Assembly: GCA_037042915.1 (NCBI GenBank)
Contig: CM073193.1
Coordinates: forward strand, 6,200,001-6,264,000
Source of the DNA: Auricularia sp. M13
Taxonomy: Eukaryota; Basidiomycota; Agaricomycetes; Auriculariales; Auriculariaceae
Direction: 5' to 3'
Length of the DNA: 64,000 bases
In this document: piece by piece, positions 47,101 through 56,098 of the stretch
How the letters are laid out: each line of letters starts with the position of its first letter
How positions within the stretch are numbered: the stretch's first letter is position 1
The notes under the pieces: generated by a model
Database searches by the model: none
Seen by the model: only the letters and a program-made list of their open reading frames with translations
What the model was told of the DNA's origin: nothing
Made by a program: the position numbers and the translations under genes

Positions 47101-50100
47101 CATTGTATTTGCGCAAGCGGACCACTGGCGGCACCTGGCAATTGCAGAAGCCGCCAATGATGCTGAAACACGTGGCGAGCCGGATATTCTGCGCCAGGTC
47201 GCAATGAACACAGTGGTACCACCTGTGGATGATAGGGTCAGAGTGCGTTTGCGGGAGACAAACGGCACTTACTATCGCCGCTTAAGGTACTTCGACTACC
47301 AGAAGAAACAGTTCACTCGCACACGCATCTCAGAAGCCGAGTGCGAGGAAGCCGATAGGAACCGCTGGAGAGCGGGAGACTGGGACTACATGATGAAAGT
47401 TCAGCGACAGTACCTCGGTAATGGTTTACCATACCCAGAAACGCTTTATATCCCACCGAGTGACGTCGGGGATATCCCTGACTGGTTAGTTGGTGGATGG
47501 CGAGGACCATTCTGGGATGGCAAATTCCACGCCGTCGATTTGACCAACGAGTCGGATACAGCGTCGACAAATTCAGTGCGCGGTTGTAACCGCTGCGGAC
47601 GCGGAAGTCACAACTCCGAGGAGTGCCTATGGTCTGGAGAAGCGTATGTGGCTGACGGATCTGACAGCAGTTCAGATACGTCAGGAAACGACGCTGACCA
47701 GGAGTCCGAATCAGCTGAAGCACCACAAATGCGATTGAGCATGGCTCGGATAAGTAAAGGCAAAGAATCAACTGCACAAGTGCCAACTCACCTGGAGCGC
47801 ACAGCCATGCGGCCAAAAGACTTGACGAGAGTCCTGCCAAATCCGCTCATTGTAGTAGTAAAGATCAACGGAAAGAGCGTACGAGCCCTGATTGACACAG
47901 GATCGTCGGGAGACTTCATCTCGACGACGCTGGCAGATCAACTCAAACTCAAGAAGCAGCCACTGGTGAAGCCGATACAATTGAATTTGGCGGTGAGCGG
48001 ATCGCGCAGCATGATTAATTATGGCACGACCGCAACACTGGAATACCAAGATATATACGAAAACCGCTATTTTGACATTGTCAATATTGACGGCTATGAC
48101 GCGGTGCTAGGGCTTACGTTTCTCAACGAGCACAAAGTCCTACTTGGATTCAACCCATCGCAGGTCGCCATTGGATCGGAGAGCATAGCAACGATCTCGA
48201 ACTCGCAAGCACAAGTTCTGAGATCAATGCAAATGCTGCACGAACGAGATAAGATTGACGCACTCAGAGAGGAGCTGAGATTTTACGCACTTCCGATCTG
48301 CAAAGACGCACTGTCGACTCCATTACCACCGTTGCGGGAGCTGAACCACAGGATACCCCTGGTCGACGAAAAGAAGGTATACCCATGGCGACCTTCGCAA
48401 TGTCCGGAAGCTCTCAGACCGCTGTGGCAAGAGAAACGCGATGCGTATCTTTCCACCGGTCGCTGGGCGTACCGAACTGGAACAAACGCGATGCCAATGT
48501 TAGTAATTAAGAAACAAACATTGGCGGACGGAAAAGTTCGCATACGCACGCCAGTTGACAGCCGGGAACGCAACCGGAACACCATGCGGATGGCCTCACC
48601 GCTCCCGGACATCGAAGGCATCTTGAACAATGTCGCACGTCACAAGTACTGGTCGCTGCTGGATAGCCGCGACGCGTTTGAGCAAATCCGAGTGATTCCA
48701 GAGCACGAAGATCGTACTCTGTTCACGACGCCTGATGGCACAATGATTAGTCGCGTCATGCAACTCGGAGACAGGAATAGCGGCGCAACGTACCAGACAA
48801 TCATGAATCACATATTCGCGCCATACATCGGCAAATTCATGGATGTATACCTTGATGACCTGGTGATTTATTCAAACACTCCGGAAGAGCACGTAGAGCA
48901 CGTAAAGCAAGTAATTGACTTACTGCGAGAGAATACGTTCTACTTGAGTGAGAAGAAGTTGTTCTTCTTTGTCGAGAAGCTCAAGCTGCTAGGGCACGTC
49001 ATTGACGAGCGCGGAATCTCGATGGACCCTAACAAGGTCGAGTGCATCGAGAACTGGAAGGTGCCTACTGATCGGAAGACACTCCATGGGTTCTTGGGTG
49101 CAGTAGGGTACCTTGCGCCTAATTGCCGCGGTATACGGATTCCCATGGGCGCGTTGACGCCGCTCACAAGCAAGACGAAGCCCTGGAAATGGGGACCCGC
49201 TGAGCAACGGGCATTTGATGACGTGAAGCAAATCGTCGCTGCGCACCGTAATTCCAGGCGTAAGCCGCTTGATTACAGCGTGGATGCGCCGCCGATAAAC
49301 GTCGTGACGGACGCTTGCTTCACTGGTGGTGGTGGCCTCATTTCCCAAGGCGAAGACCTGGAAACAGCGTCAGTAGTCGCGTTTTGGTCCGGGAAATTCA
49401 ATCCCGCGCAGCAGAATTACCCTACACATGAGCAAGAACTGTTAGCTCTTGTTGAGACGTTGAAGCGGTTCCGATACATACTCACAGGTGCACATTTCCG
49501 AGTATTTTCGGACCACAAGTCATTGACATCGTTTATGACTCAAAAACATTTGTCGCCACGGCAGGCACGCTGGATGGAGCTGCTGGCCGAGTTCGACTTC
49601 GATATTGAATATATTGAAGGAGAGCGGAACGTGTTCGCCGATGCTCTGTCGAGAATGTACGAAAATGAACCGCGGGGCGTAGTCCGAGCGGCGAGTGAGT
49701 ATGTAACGGCAGATCGAGAGGATAACGTACCTATGGAGGTCTTGGACCAGGTATCAGCACCTACGGGCACCGGCCAGCCAGCCGCTGCAGCGGTGATGAT
49801 GCTCATGACACGAGCTCAGGCCCGAGCCGCAGGCCTAGCAGACCCAGCAAATAAGCCGATTAGCGATGCCACCATTGCAGAAATGCTTCAACGTACTGCT
49901 GCTGGTGCGAATCGAGTACAGGACAAGCAAGCAGATCGTAGAATGGAGCAGCAGAAGGGCGTTGATCGGCCGAGTCCGGATGCTAAAAGCGTCGCGGGAT
50001 CAATTTCGCCGGAGCGCGCAGTTCACATTGCCGGTGACCGGGAGCGCGAAATACAGGAGATGCCGCAAAATGAAGATCTGGACGAAACTAGCACAGCTCC

Positions 50101-52795
50101 CAGACCTCATAGTCCAGTGCAGCCTCCCAGCCCAGAGCAGGAACTGGAGGGCGTGTCGGCACCGCGGCTGACGGACCTGATCGCCCGAGGCAACCCGGAT
50201 TACAACTTTCCGAGTTGTCTTAAAGGACGGTATGCCGAGGACAAGTTCTTCAAGACGGTTCTGGAATCTCCAGAACAGTTCAGGAATTTTGAAGTGAAAG
50301 GCGGGCTTGTGTTTCTTCGGGAATCTGAACAAAGGATTCTTTGCATTCCGGATATCAGGATTGGAGCTCGTCGAGCTCGCGAAATCATCATCGCACATGC
50401 TCATTCAATTCTAGCTCACTTGGGAGCTAGAAAGACCTTGCAGTATCTCAAAGAGAGCGTATGGTGGAAGGACATGGTCGCCGACGTCCGTGCTTACTGC
50501 GACTCATGCAAAACTTGTGAGATGGGCAAAGCGCCGAATCACAAGCCATATGGTATGCTGCATACACTGGAGGTACCCAAACGTCCTTGGCAATCGATAG
50601 GAATAGATTTCGTTGGGCCGCTGCCCGAATCTCGCAATCGGCACGGGGCATTTGATATGATTTGCGTCATTATTGACCATCTCACCATGATGGTACACCT
50701 GATACCGACGAAACAGTCTTATCGAGCGAAGGAGATTGCAGAGCTGATCTTTGAGCACGTGTACAAGCTGCACGGATTGCCTGAAATCATTGTCTCGGAC
50801 CGAGACTCACTGTTCACGAGCCGATTTTGGACGGAATTGCACAAGCTGACAGGCACTGAGCTGCGGATGTCCACGGCATATCATCCGCAGTCGGATGGTG
50901 CTACTGAACGCGCAAACCGAACGATCGTACAGATGTTGCGCCAGTGCATCTCCGCAGACCAGAAAGACTGGGTGCAACGACTACCAGCCGTCGAATTCGC
51001 GATGAATAACGCGAGATCAGAGACCACTGGCTTTGCGCCGTTCATGCTGAACACAGGCAGGATGCCAAGGTCGCTCCTTTGGACGGACAAATCGGAGTTC
51101 CCCGGCGTGCGCAGGTTTGCGCAACAGGTCAAGGATGCAGTTACTGCAGCGCATGATGCAATTCTGGAGGCGCGTGTTAAGCAGACACGCGCAGCAAATC
51201 GGCACAGAAAGCCAGCACCTTTCGAGATGGGCGACTTGGTCTACATTTCAACAAAGAACTTGCGTTTGCCAAAGTTTCGTAGCCGCAAGCTCTATCCGAA
51301 GTTCATCGGACCATATGAGATTATTGAAGCGAATCAGGAGGTTGAGACTTACAAGATCAACTTGCCAGATGAACTGAAGGCTCGTGGAATACACCCTAGA
51401 TTTCACGCATCGCTGCTGCGTATCCATGTGCCAAATGATGATCGAAGATTCCCAGGACGACTTGCTAAGCAAGCATACAACCTGGCGAATGAGCCACAGG
51501 ATGACTGGGATGTCAAAGAAATCAGTGGACATTCGGGAACTGGCAGAGATGCCGTGTTCAAGGTAGTATGGAAGTCCGGAGACCATACCTGGATGAGATA
51601 TGGCGAGATCAAGCACCTTGAACCCCTGAGATCCTATCTCGAGGCTCAGGGCGTGACCACAGTGTCAGGGTTACCACGAGGTGCTCATTATCCATCAGAC
51701 GAGGTCCAGATGATGCTGGGCTGTGCAACTTTTGGGGTAAAACCTTCGGAGGCTCATAAAGGCAAGGGACATGGGGATTGCGCGTTTCACACGTCGCTCT
51801 CATGTCCATCGAAGCCCGCGATAAAGATCCCGCCAATCACCCGAAGCCAGACGGTGACGGCGGGAAAGGTTCGTGAGGGCGGTACCGTTACCTTCGACGA
51901 GTTCCTCACAGAAGTAATGCAGGAGGCAGAGGAATTGCGGACGTGCTCGCTCGCGATCGCATCAAGGGCTGGGAGAAGCTCTACGAGGAGCATGGCACTG
52001 AGATCAACGGTACCAGCGCTGCGCCAGTCGGCTACGCGGAATGGGCTCTCGAGCGCCAGCGCAAGAGCATCTTCGACTCTATCAAGTCCAAGCGCGGCGC
52101 AGGCGGCGGAGGAGGTGACGACACACCCTCTACAGTCGTCTCGACGGCTACGCCAGTCCCTGCGACGCCAATCGCTGGAACGGACGCGCTCCGCGGACAG
52201 CCAGGCAGCGCTGTTTCCGTTGCTGCAGCTGCCGGCGTCACCCTCAGTGCGGACCTCACGTCCACGCTATTCGCGTCGTACATACGCAACAACGAGCGCA
52301 ATAGTACGCGATGGCGAAGTTGCCTGTCCAGGTTGCGGTACGCTGATCAGTCTCCAGGCGAGGTTGCAGCTGCGTTCAGTCAATCCGTCCTCAAGGGACG
52401 CGGCGGATTTCGTGGCGGACGCGGTCGCGGTCAAGGCGGTGGACGTGGCGGGTTCAAGCGCAAGAATGAGGACGCGAACTTCGAGGATCGCAAGAAATTC
52501 AAGCCATCCAATTCTCCAGTCGACGACAGTGTCCTCGGGACCCGCATTGACTGCAAGATCACCGCGTTCATGTCCGGCGGCCAGCCTCCCAACTTTTCTA
52601 ACCGCGAGCTCGCAGTCATCAAGCCTGAGCAGCGCGAGCAGATCGCGGCCGAGAACGATCGCCGCAGACATGATCTCCAGGCCAAGCAGCGTATCGAGGC
52701 TATCAAAGACACGCGTACGATTCTTGCCGCCTCAATCAAGCTCGGTCTCCCGCTCAGCCCAGTCGAGCAACCCAAGGAGCTGGGAAAGGAGGTGA
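44114..52795 (+). CDS. Chromovirus gag-pol reading frame (element part)
   Basis: One long frame holds the usual Metaviridae order. Gag is rich in Ser and charged residues and has a CCHC knuckle near 46610; a second knuckle-like motif lies near 47590. Aspartic protease is near 47885, reverse transcriptase about 48340-48960, RNase H about 49300-49650, integrase zinc region and core about 50380-51100, and a chromodomain about 51510-51640. The part after about 51940 overlaps the additional 3' frame and is probably not a real domain. A chromodomain-type integrase is known to guide such elements to particular chromatin. Confidence 0.88.
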   Translation: MADVYKAVIDTRNIIAGSDAVSGIATRRRARSLGELPDTAAASSTFLRELSTLTSLSNQTTHRVTDASRAASAQSAVESQGSSPSARLVLASEDSAVPRATASPGYLPKATASGSEPSRAGTLSPSRGGQSSVVSFPDTLDDEGFVVPKKTAKTRSRNSSLSSILSGNGTVFNKLFYDPEDENDTKEGNEHTVSLAETAVKSEAVKTVSWSDLDDEDPLGPIPAEWVITDGTQDPYVGIASWEPQRTSTPVPQEPVNVFDELIAIAMASMTPQQRKKWRRRQARMASADDADGDYSYESASSYHKSDQVREDSKPVMMLAGAKIVTENDGEPRLTAEQKGKGRATEPQAGPSRRSQYRTTMEEVTDEEDTRPAQVRFDERLARQMQAEEDERAAAAVAAAEESENRSIHVSYRGSDGKEYTVELPAEQLEDVLKFRNPTSIRVEPKPVRAPERKSRKQTVEPAQITKPIVKLGAGTHASGGIVNMMVPEKQMPLNSVLSRAYDRVKSRSVTPATSGGPPSDSSRSSSSSSSDSESSEPSSVSSNDSERTRKRKKARRKAWKAKQRRRRMELAATKPEAPDQYDGSANWDTFNEFMILTKKYFKDAYVRPKRQVGKMQTMLSGKAKRYYMSQVAGDEGKWDLDSFFISLYNFCFPADFRSKQRERFDNYRQLNLSVIEYEAKLRSIANSVGDITPAQFGTRFVSGLRPEIKDRVRLDGLSGETHDVKVISDYAQRIEATLQAAESESRKVGSSSSRSFTYGRSNDLRTRRNGESEKRPQSDVKRTFSQGDGRRSFPNTSQQRNVQSKPAHQKPQSARSKLTKEEREQHRAEGLCFRCHKGGHTEKDCKEYNSVKRPPGKAFRAARIDLGEAQVRHQINRAAEMGLLAVRYSEPCADIEFMDLRDSVLAQWLDEELKRGAPFPGDNYGVWPEKPRFSLRRWIIDSTVYAITDALNEREYLIDARTLFDESVNLVDWLTQRKLEERSDAETEGARIDWNIVFAQADHWRHLAIAEAANDAETRGEPDILRQVAMNTVVPPVDDRVRVRLRETNGTYYRRLRYFDYQKKQFTRTRISEAECEEADRNRWRAGDWDYMMKVQRQYLGNGLPYPETLYIPPSDVGDIPDWLVGGWRGPFWDGKFHAVDLTNESDTASTNSVRGCNRCGRGSHNSEECLWSGEAYVADGSDSSSDTSGNDADQESESAEAPQMRLSMARISKGKESTAQVPTHLERTAMRPKDLTRVLPNPLIVVVKINGKSVRALIDTGSSGDFISTTLADQLKLKKQPLVKPIQLNLAVSGSRSMINYGTTATLEYQDIYENRYFDIVNIDGYDAVLGLTFLNEHKVLLGFNPSQVAIGSESIATISNSQAQVLRSMQMLHERDKIDALREELRFYALPICKDALSTPLPPLRELNHRIPLVDEKKVYPWRPSQCPEALRPLWQEKRDAYLSTGRWAYRTGTNAMPMLVIKKQTLADGKVRIRTPVDSRERNRNTMRMASPLPDIEGILNNVARHKYWSLLDSRDAFEQIRVIPEHEDRTLFTTPDGTMISRVMQLGDRNSGATYQTIMNHIFAPYIGKFMDVYLDDLVIYSNTPEEHVEHVKQVIDLLRENTFYLSEKKLFFFVEKLKLLGHVIDERGISMDPNKVECIENWKVPTDRKTLHGFLGAVGYLAPNCRGIRIPMGALTPLTSKTKPWKWGPAEQRAFDDVKQIVAAHRNSRRKPLDYSVDAPPINVVTDACFTGGGGLISQGEDLETASVVAFWSGKFNPAQQNYPTHEQELLALVETLKRFRYILTGAHFRVFSDHKSLTSFMTQKHLSPRQARWMELLAEFDFDIEYIEGERNVFADALSRMYENEPRGVVRAASEYVTADREDNVPMEVLDQVSAPTGTGQPAAAAVMMLMTRAQARAAGLADPANKPISDATIAEMLQRTAAGANRVQDKQADRRMEQQKGVDRPSPDAKSVAGSISPERAVHIAGDREREIQEMPQNEDLDETSTAPRPHSPVQPPSPEQELEGVSAPRLTDLIARGNPDYNFPSCLKGRYAEDKFFKTVLESPEQFRNFEVKGGLVFLRESEQRILCIPDIRIGARRAREIIIAHAHSILAHLGARKTLQYLKESVWWKDMVADVRAYCDSCKTCEMGKAPNHKPYGMLHTLEVPKRPWQSIGIDFVGPLPESRNRHGAFDMICVIIDHLTMMVHLIPTKQSYRAKEIAELIFEHVYKLHGLPEIIVSDRDSLFTSRFWTELHKLTGTELRMSTAYHPQSDGATERANRTIVQMLRQCISADQKDWVQRLPAVEFAMNNARSETTGFAPFMLNTGRMPRSLLWTDKSEFPGVRRFAQQVKDAVTAAHDAILEARVKQTRAANRHRKPAPFEMGDLVYISTKNLRLPKFRSRKLYPKFIGPYEIIEANQEVETYKINLPDELKARGIHPRFHASLLRIHVPNDDRRFPGRLAKQAYNLANEPQDDWDVKEISGHSGTGRDAVFKVVWKSGDHTWMRYGEIKHLEPLRSYLEAQGVTTVSGLPRGAHYPSDEVQMMLGCATFGVKPSEAHKGKGHGDCAFHTSLSCPSKPAIKIPPITRSQTVTAGKVREGGTVTFDEFLTEVMQEAEELRTCSLAIASRAGRSSTRSMALRSTVPALRQSATRNGLSSASARASSTLSSPSAAQAAEEVTTHPLQSSRRLRQSLRRQSLERTRSADSQAALFPLLQLPASPSVRTSRPRYSRRTYATTSAIVRDGEVACPGCGTLISLQARLQLRSVNPSSRDAADFVADAVAVKAVDVAGSSARMRTRTSRIARNSSHPILQSTTVSSGPALTARSPRSCPAASLPTFLTASSQSSSLSSASRSRPRTIAADMISRPSSVSRLSKTRVRFLPPQSSSVSRSAQSSNPRSWERR

Positions 52796-52875
52796 AGAGC
52801 GCTGACAAGCAGCAACTGCAGCCGGTAACGCTGCCGCCCCAGGAGAAGACCGGCACCCCAATGCAGTTGGAATAA
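51943..52875 (+). CDS. Additional 3' reading frame of the chromovirus, Gly/Arg-rich
   Basis: 310 residues downstream of the chromodomain, in a frame different from gag-pol. It shows a helical N-terminus, an RGG-type Gly/Arg stretch in the middle (near 52400-52450) and a charged helical C-terminus that ends about 90 bp before the right LTR. There is no signal peptide or membrane segment, so it is not envelope-like. The RGG block suggests nucleic-acid binding. I do not recognise the family. Confidence 0.6.
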   Translation: MLARDRIKGWEKLYEEHGTEINGTSAAPVGYAEWALERQRKSIFDSIKSKRGAGGGGGDDTPSTVVSTATPVPATPIAGTDALRGQPGSAVSVAAAAGVTLSADLTSTLFASYIRNNERNSTRWRSCLSRLRYADQSPGEVAAAFSQSVLKGRGGFRGGRGRGQGGGRGGFKRKNEDANFEDRKKFKPSNSPVDDSVLGTRIDCKITAFMSGGQPPNFSNRELAVIKPEQREQIAAENDRRRHDLQAKQRIEAIKDTRTILAASIKLGLPLSPVEQPKELGKEVKSADKQQLQPVTLPPQEKTGTPMQLE

Positions 52876-52962
52876 ATTCGCTAAAAAATCTGACCATAGT
52901 TTATTTAGATACCGTGACCCTTTGTACGCTACCCTCACGTGTTCGTATAGCGGGAGGGCGTA

Positions 52963-53167
52963 TGTGGCGGAGCACGCAACCTGTGCGGCCACGAGAGTAT
53001 TTGCTTCCGTTCACCTAGTTCCGTAGTATTTAACCCCCGAGTTCCGTGTTGTCCCTTAGCTAGTCTTTTCCCTTTTCCCCCCGGAATACGAGGTCTTACG
53101 CACGTTCTGCCGTCTCGACTGCGCAAGCCTCAAGACCTTCGTGTAGCGCTGAGTATCTCACGCTACA
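52963..53167 (+). repeat. Right LTR, 205 bp
   Basis: Same sequence as 43824-44028 as far as can be seen. It is followed at 53168-53172 by TGGAA, the target-site duplication that also precedes the left LTR. Confidence 0.93.
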
Positions 53168-54364
53168 TGGAATCATGGGTGGGTGTTGCCAACGTTGCCG
53201 CCTCGTCAAATTGCCATGCCTGTGACATCCCTTACCCGCTTGTCCACATTGCGCATAAATTGGGACGACATCGAGACCAGGATCTGCCTGACCTTGCCCG
53301 CCACTGACGTCGAAGAATGGGCAGGTGTTCCGCCGCTGCCGCTGCGCGAGGTTCATATCTTGCGTGGGGTTGACGACATCGGGTTCACGCTGTGCTGTAC
53401 CCAATTGAGAATCCTCGTCCTCAATATCCCCCCCACAGTCTCAACCCCGGATGTACTACGCGTCTTGGCGACCAGTTCCGTTTTGCGCCATGTTGAACTC
53501 AGGCTTCCTAACCCGGACCTGACTTTTTCAAGACCTCCTTCCAATGTCTCACACGACAGAATCCTGCTGTCACACTGCATCGAATATCTCCTGTTGGGCG
53601 AATATGGTCCTGCTGGAGAGCCAAGGGGAAATCCTTCTATTGATTCTACAGCCTATAATCAGGCACAGGCGCTGTTGTACCTCTCCCACATCGGCCACTC
53701 GCATATTCGGCATATCGACATTCAATTAATGCTGGGCACGAATTACTATGACATCTTCTCCGAGATGGTCTCTTGCCTCTCACAAGTCACCGTGGCTGAT
53801 ATCTCCGGGATCATGTGCTATGTCCTGGACGAGTGCGGATATGTGAGGCACTTCCCATACTGCTACCGTTCTCCTGGACTATTCGTTCCAATAAAGCCGC
53901 CGGTGGAATCGCGCGTCTGCAGATTGCGGATTTCGATGCATGACTGGAGCCGCCTTGCAGGCCGTCCGGGCATGACATTTCCCTGCCTAGAGGAACTGTT
54001 CCTCAGAGGGCGTGGATCCATCATGCAAGATCAACCCTCAGCAACTTGCCCGAGATTGCGTGTACTCACTCTCTGCTGGAGTGGGGAACTCTATCTAGCT
54101 GTCGATCCCATATTCTCAATGGGCCCCGACGCCTGGCTCGCTGCCGGCGTTGCAGCAGCTGCGCGCCGCGTCTGCATCGGCTTACGCCTTCACCAACTTC
54201 GCCTCCTCAGGATCGCTGGGCCAGACCTGCATAACCAAACTTACGCATGCGATTTCCACCTCCCACGGGTCATTCAGACTTCACCGCTTTCTTCATCATC
54301 AGAATTTGGAGAGAGCATTGTAGACGATTTTCCGATCTCTGAATCGTATATGCACCTCGAATGA
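53168..54364 (+). pseudogene. F-box gene, 3' part (interrupted by a chromovirus)
   Basis: Continuation of the F-box gene begun at 43405. Leucine-rich segments include LTRLSTLRINWDDIETRI, LREVHILRGVDDIGFTL, LRILVLNIPPTVS, LRHVELRLPNPDL, LEELFLRGRGSIMQ and LRVLTLCWSGELY, ending near ESYMHLE. The LEELFL and LRVLTLC spacing matches the F-box gene at 12257. No internal frame break is visible, so the gene was intact when the element arrived. Confidence 0.85.
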
Positions 54365-54439
54365 CCATCATTCGTTACACCGCTCTAGCTTCTCCATGGC
54401 CACTGAAGCACTATAATACTACGTACTCGGTTTCCGCTA

Positions 54440-54811
54440 CTGTACGCGCACGTCACATTACCACGGCCTTCGACCTGTGACATGGGGGACACATTACCAC
54501 GAGCAGTCTGTGACATGTGACCCTTACCTACCGTCAGCGCAGAATCATCCTATTTTAAAGCATACAATGCGACTCTGCGAGAGTCCAATAAAGAGGATGA
54601 AGTATGATCATATATAACATGAGATAGCATAGTAAGTAAGGCCTATTGCGCGCAGCGCAGCAAAAAAATGGCATATTTCGAAGCTTTGGACATGTTGTGA
54701 CATGTGGGAAACATTACCACCACCCGTTTGTGACCCGTGACAATCGCGTTTTATTACCACACCACGAAGGGCCTGTGACCCGTGACGTGGTAATGTGACG
54801 CGTGGGTACAG
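54440..54811. mobile_element. Small inverted-repeat element (MITE), 372 bp, TA duplication
   Basis: Left end TA-CTGTAC, then GTCACATTACCACG. The right end is the mirrored CGTGGTAATGTGAC ... GTACAG-TA. The interior repeats the words GTGACATGTG, GTGACCCGTGAC and ATTACCAC several times in both orientations. The TA borders suggest a Tc1/mariner-type transposase in trans. No coding capacity. Confidence 0.65.
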
Positions 54812-54897
54812 TACAGGCGAGCAGTAGTACCATAATATCCAATGGTCTATGTTCTCGGGATCGAGGCCCAAGGGTCGTAGCTGAAGAATTCATCTTG

Positions 54898-56098
54898 TCA
54901 AGCCTTCTCCGCCAGAAACTCGGGCGTTGCCCTGAGAAACTCTTCGAACGTCCTCGGGCGTCTGGGTAGGCCTTCCCTGATATTCTGCTGCTCTGGAGCC
55001 GACTCTCGACCAAAGTAGTAGCCGTACTCGCCCATGAACGCGAGGTCGCGCATGTCGTCGACCACGTGCGGCGGGAACCCCTTTGCCTTTGCGCGTGCGA
55101 GATAGTCCTCCATTGGGAGCGGCCGGATGGCGATCTTCGTGCCGCGAACTGCCCAATTCAGACATGTGAGCACTGGCCTTGACCGTCGTGAGGTGAGACA
55201 GTGCCAGTGCTCACCGCGGCTGAATATCTCTGCGGCCTGCACATTCGTGAGGAGCTCGCCATATGTGTGTATCGTCTTTCCGCCGGCACGGAACTCCGGC
55301 GACTCGATGGCGTAGCGCACGAAGAGGCCGTAGTCGTGCGCCATGTCCATGTACGGCGCGGGGATCTTTGCGGCGGTCAAAGGGTGGTCCCACACCCAAG
55401 AGCCGTTCTCGAGCCTGCGCGGTCCGAGTCGCTCGTCCTCCAGATTCGTCATGTAGCTATAGTTTCATATCGGCGGGGAATGCGAGCCAGCGTGATCATG
55501 AGTAGTGGTGGCGGTCGCAACAATTGGGGCACGACGTACAGTCCCGCCTGAACGTCCACGGTGGGCAGCTGAGAAAACGCGTACGCAGTGACGGCGGCCT
55601 TGCCGTCGAAGTGGTACACATGCGTGTACTTGCCGCCGCTGCCCTTGGTGACGTCCGGCAGCCCGGACCAGATTAAAAGCTTTGCGCCGGCCGCTTTCGC
55701 AGCATCCACCATGAGCTTCCCCTCGGCGATCTCGCGCGCGACGTCCGTGTGCTCCCAGAAGTTTGTGACGGCCTGGATGAGTGGATCGTACGGCGCTGTT
55801 ATCACCTCCCGTCCTCCGAGTCGTACGGATACAAAGATACACTTACAAAGACAATGTCGGCGCCGTGGAATGCCTCGCGCACCGCGGATTCATTGCCGAT
55901 TGCGACGGTCGCAGCAATTACCTCGACTCCGAGCTGCTTGAGGTTCAGCGCGGCGGGCTTGCTGGCGTCGCGGGTCAGACCGCGGAGACGGTACGGCTTG
56001 TCGGACTCGATGAGGTTGCGGACGACCGACCCGCCCTGGATGCCGGTCGCGCCGACGACCACGACAATCGGGCACTGCGTATCACTAGAGATGGTCAT
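54898..56098 (-). CDS. NmrA-like NAD(P)-binding protein
   Basis: Four exons on the minus strand (56098-55847, 55805-55540, 55456-55215, 55148-54898) give 336 residues. The Rossmann nucleotide loop is VVVVGATGIQGGSVVRNL near residue 12, followed by the strand-end Arg (LRGLTRDASKPAA). The NmrA-family middle follows (AGAKLLIWSGLPDVTKGSGG, VYHFDGKAAVTAYA) and then YMTNLED. Members sense NAD(P) redox state or act as atypical short-chain reductases; NmrA itself restrains the GATA factor AreA. The catalytic Tyr-x3-Lys of true reductases is not evident, so a regulatory or atypical role is likelier. All phases join. Confidence 0.88.

Larger units (their letters stand above)
43824..53167 (+). mobile_element. 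Ty3/Gypsy chromovirus LTR retrotransposon, looks whole, young
   Basis: 9,344 bp from the TG of the left LTR to the CA of the right LTR, flanked by a TGGAA duplication. Parts in order: LTR, gag with zinc knuckle, protease, reverse transcriptase, RNase H, integrase, chromodomain, an overlapping extra frame, LTR. The two LTRs look identical over 205 bp, so the insertion is recent. It looks whole, with no break noticed in the main frame. It sits in the coding sequence of an F-box gene. Confidence 0.95.

Noticed and set aside
51950-52795. C-terminal Ser/Arg-rich domain of the chromovirus pol
   Set aside because: It overlaps a better-looking frame (51943-52875). The composition fits a shadow of that frame.
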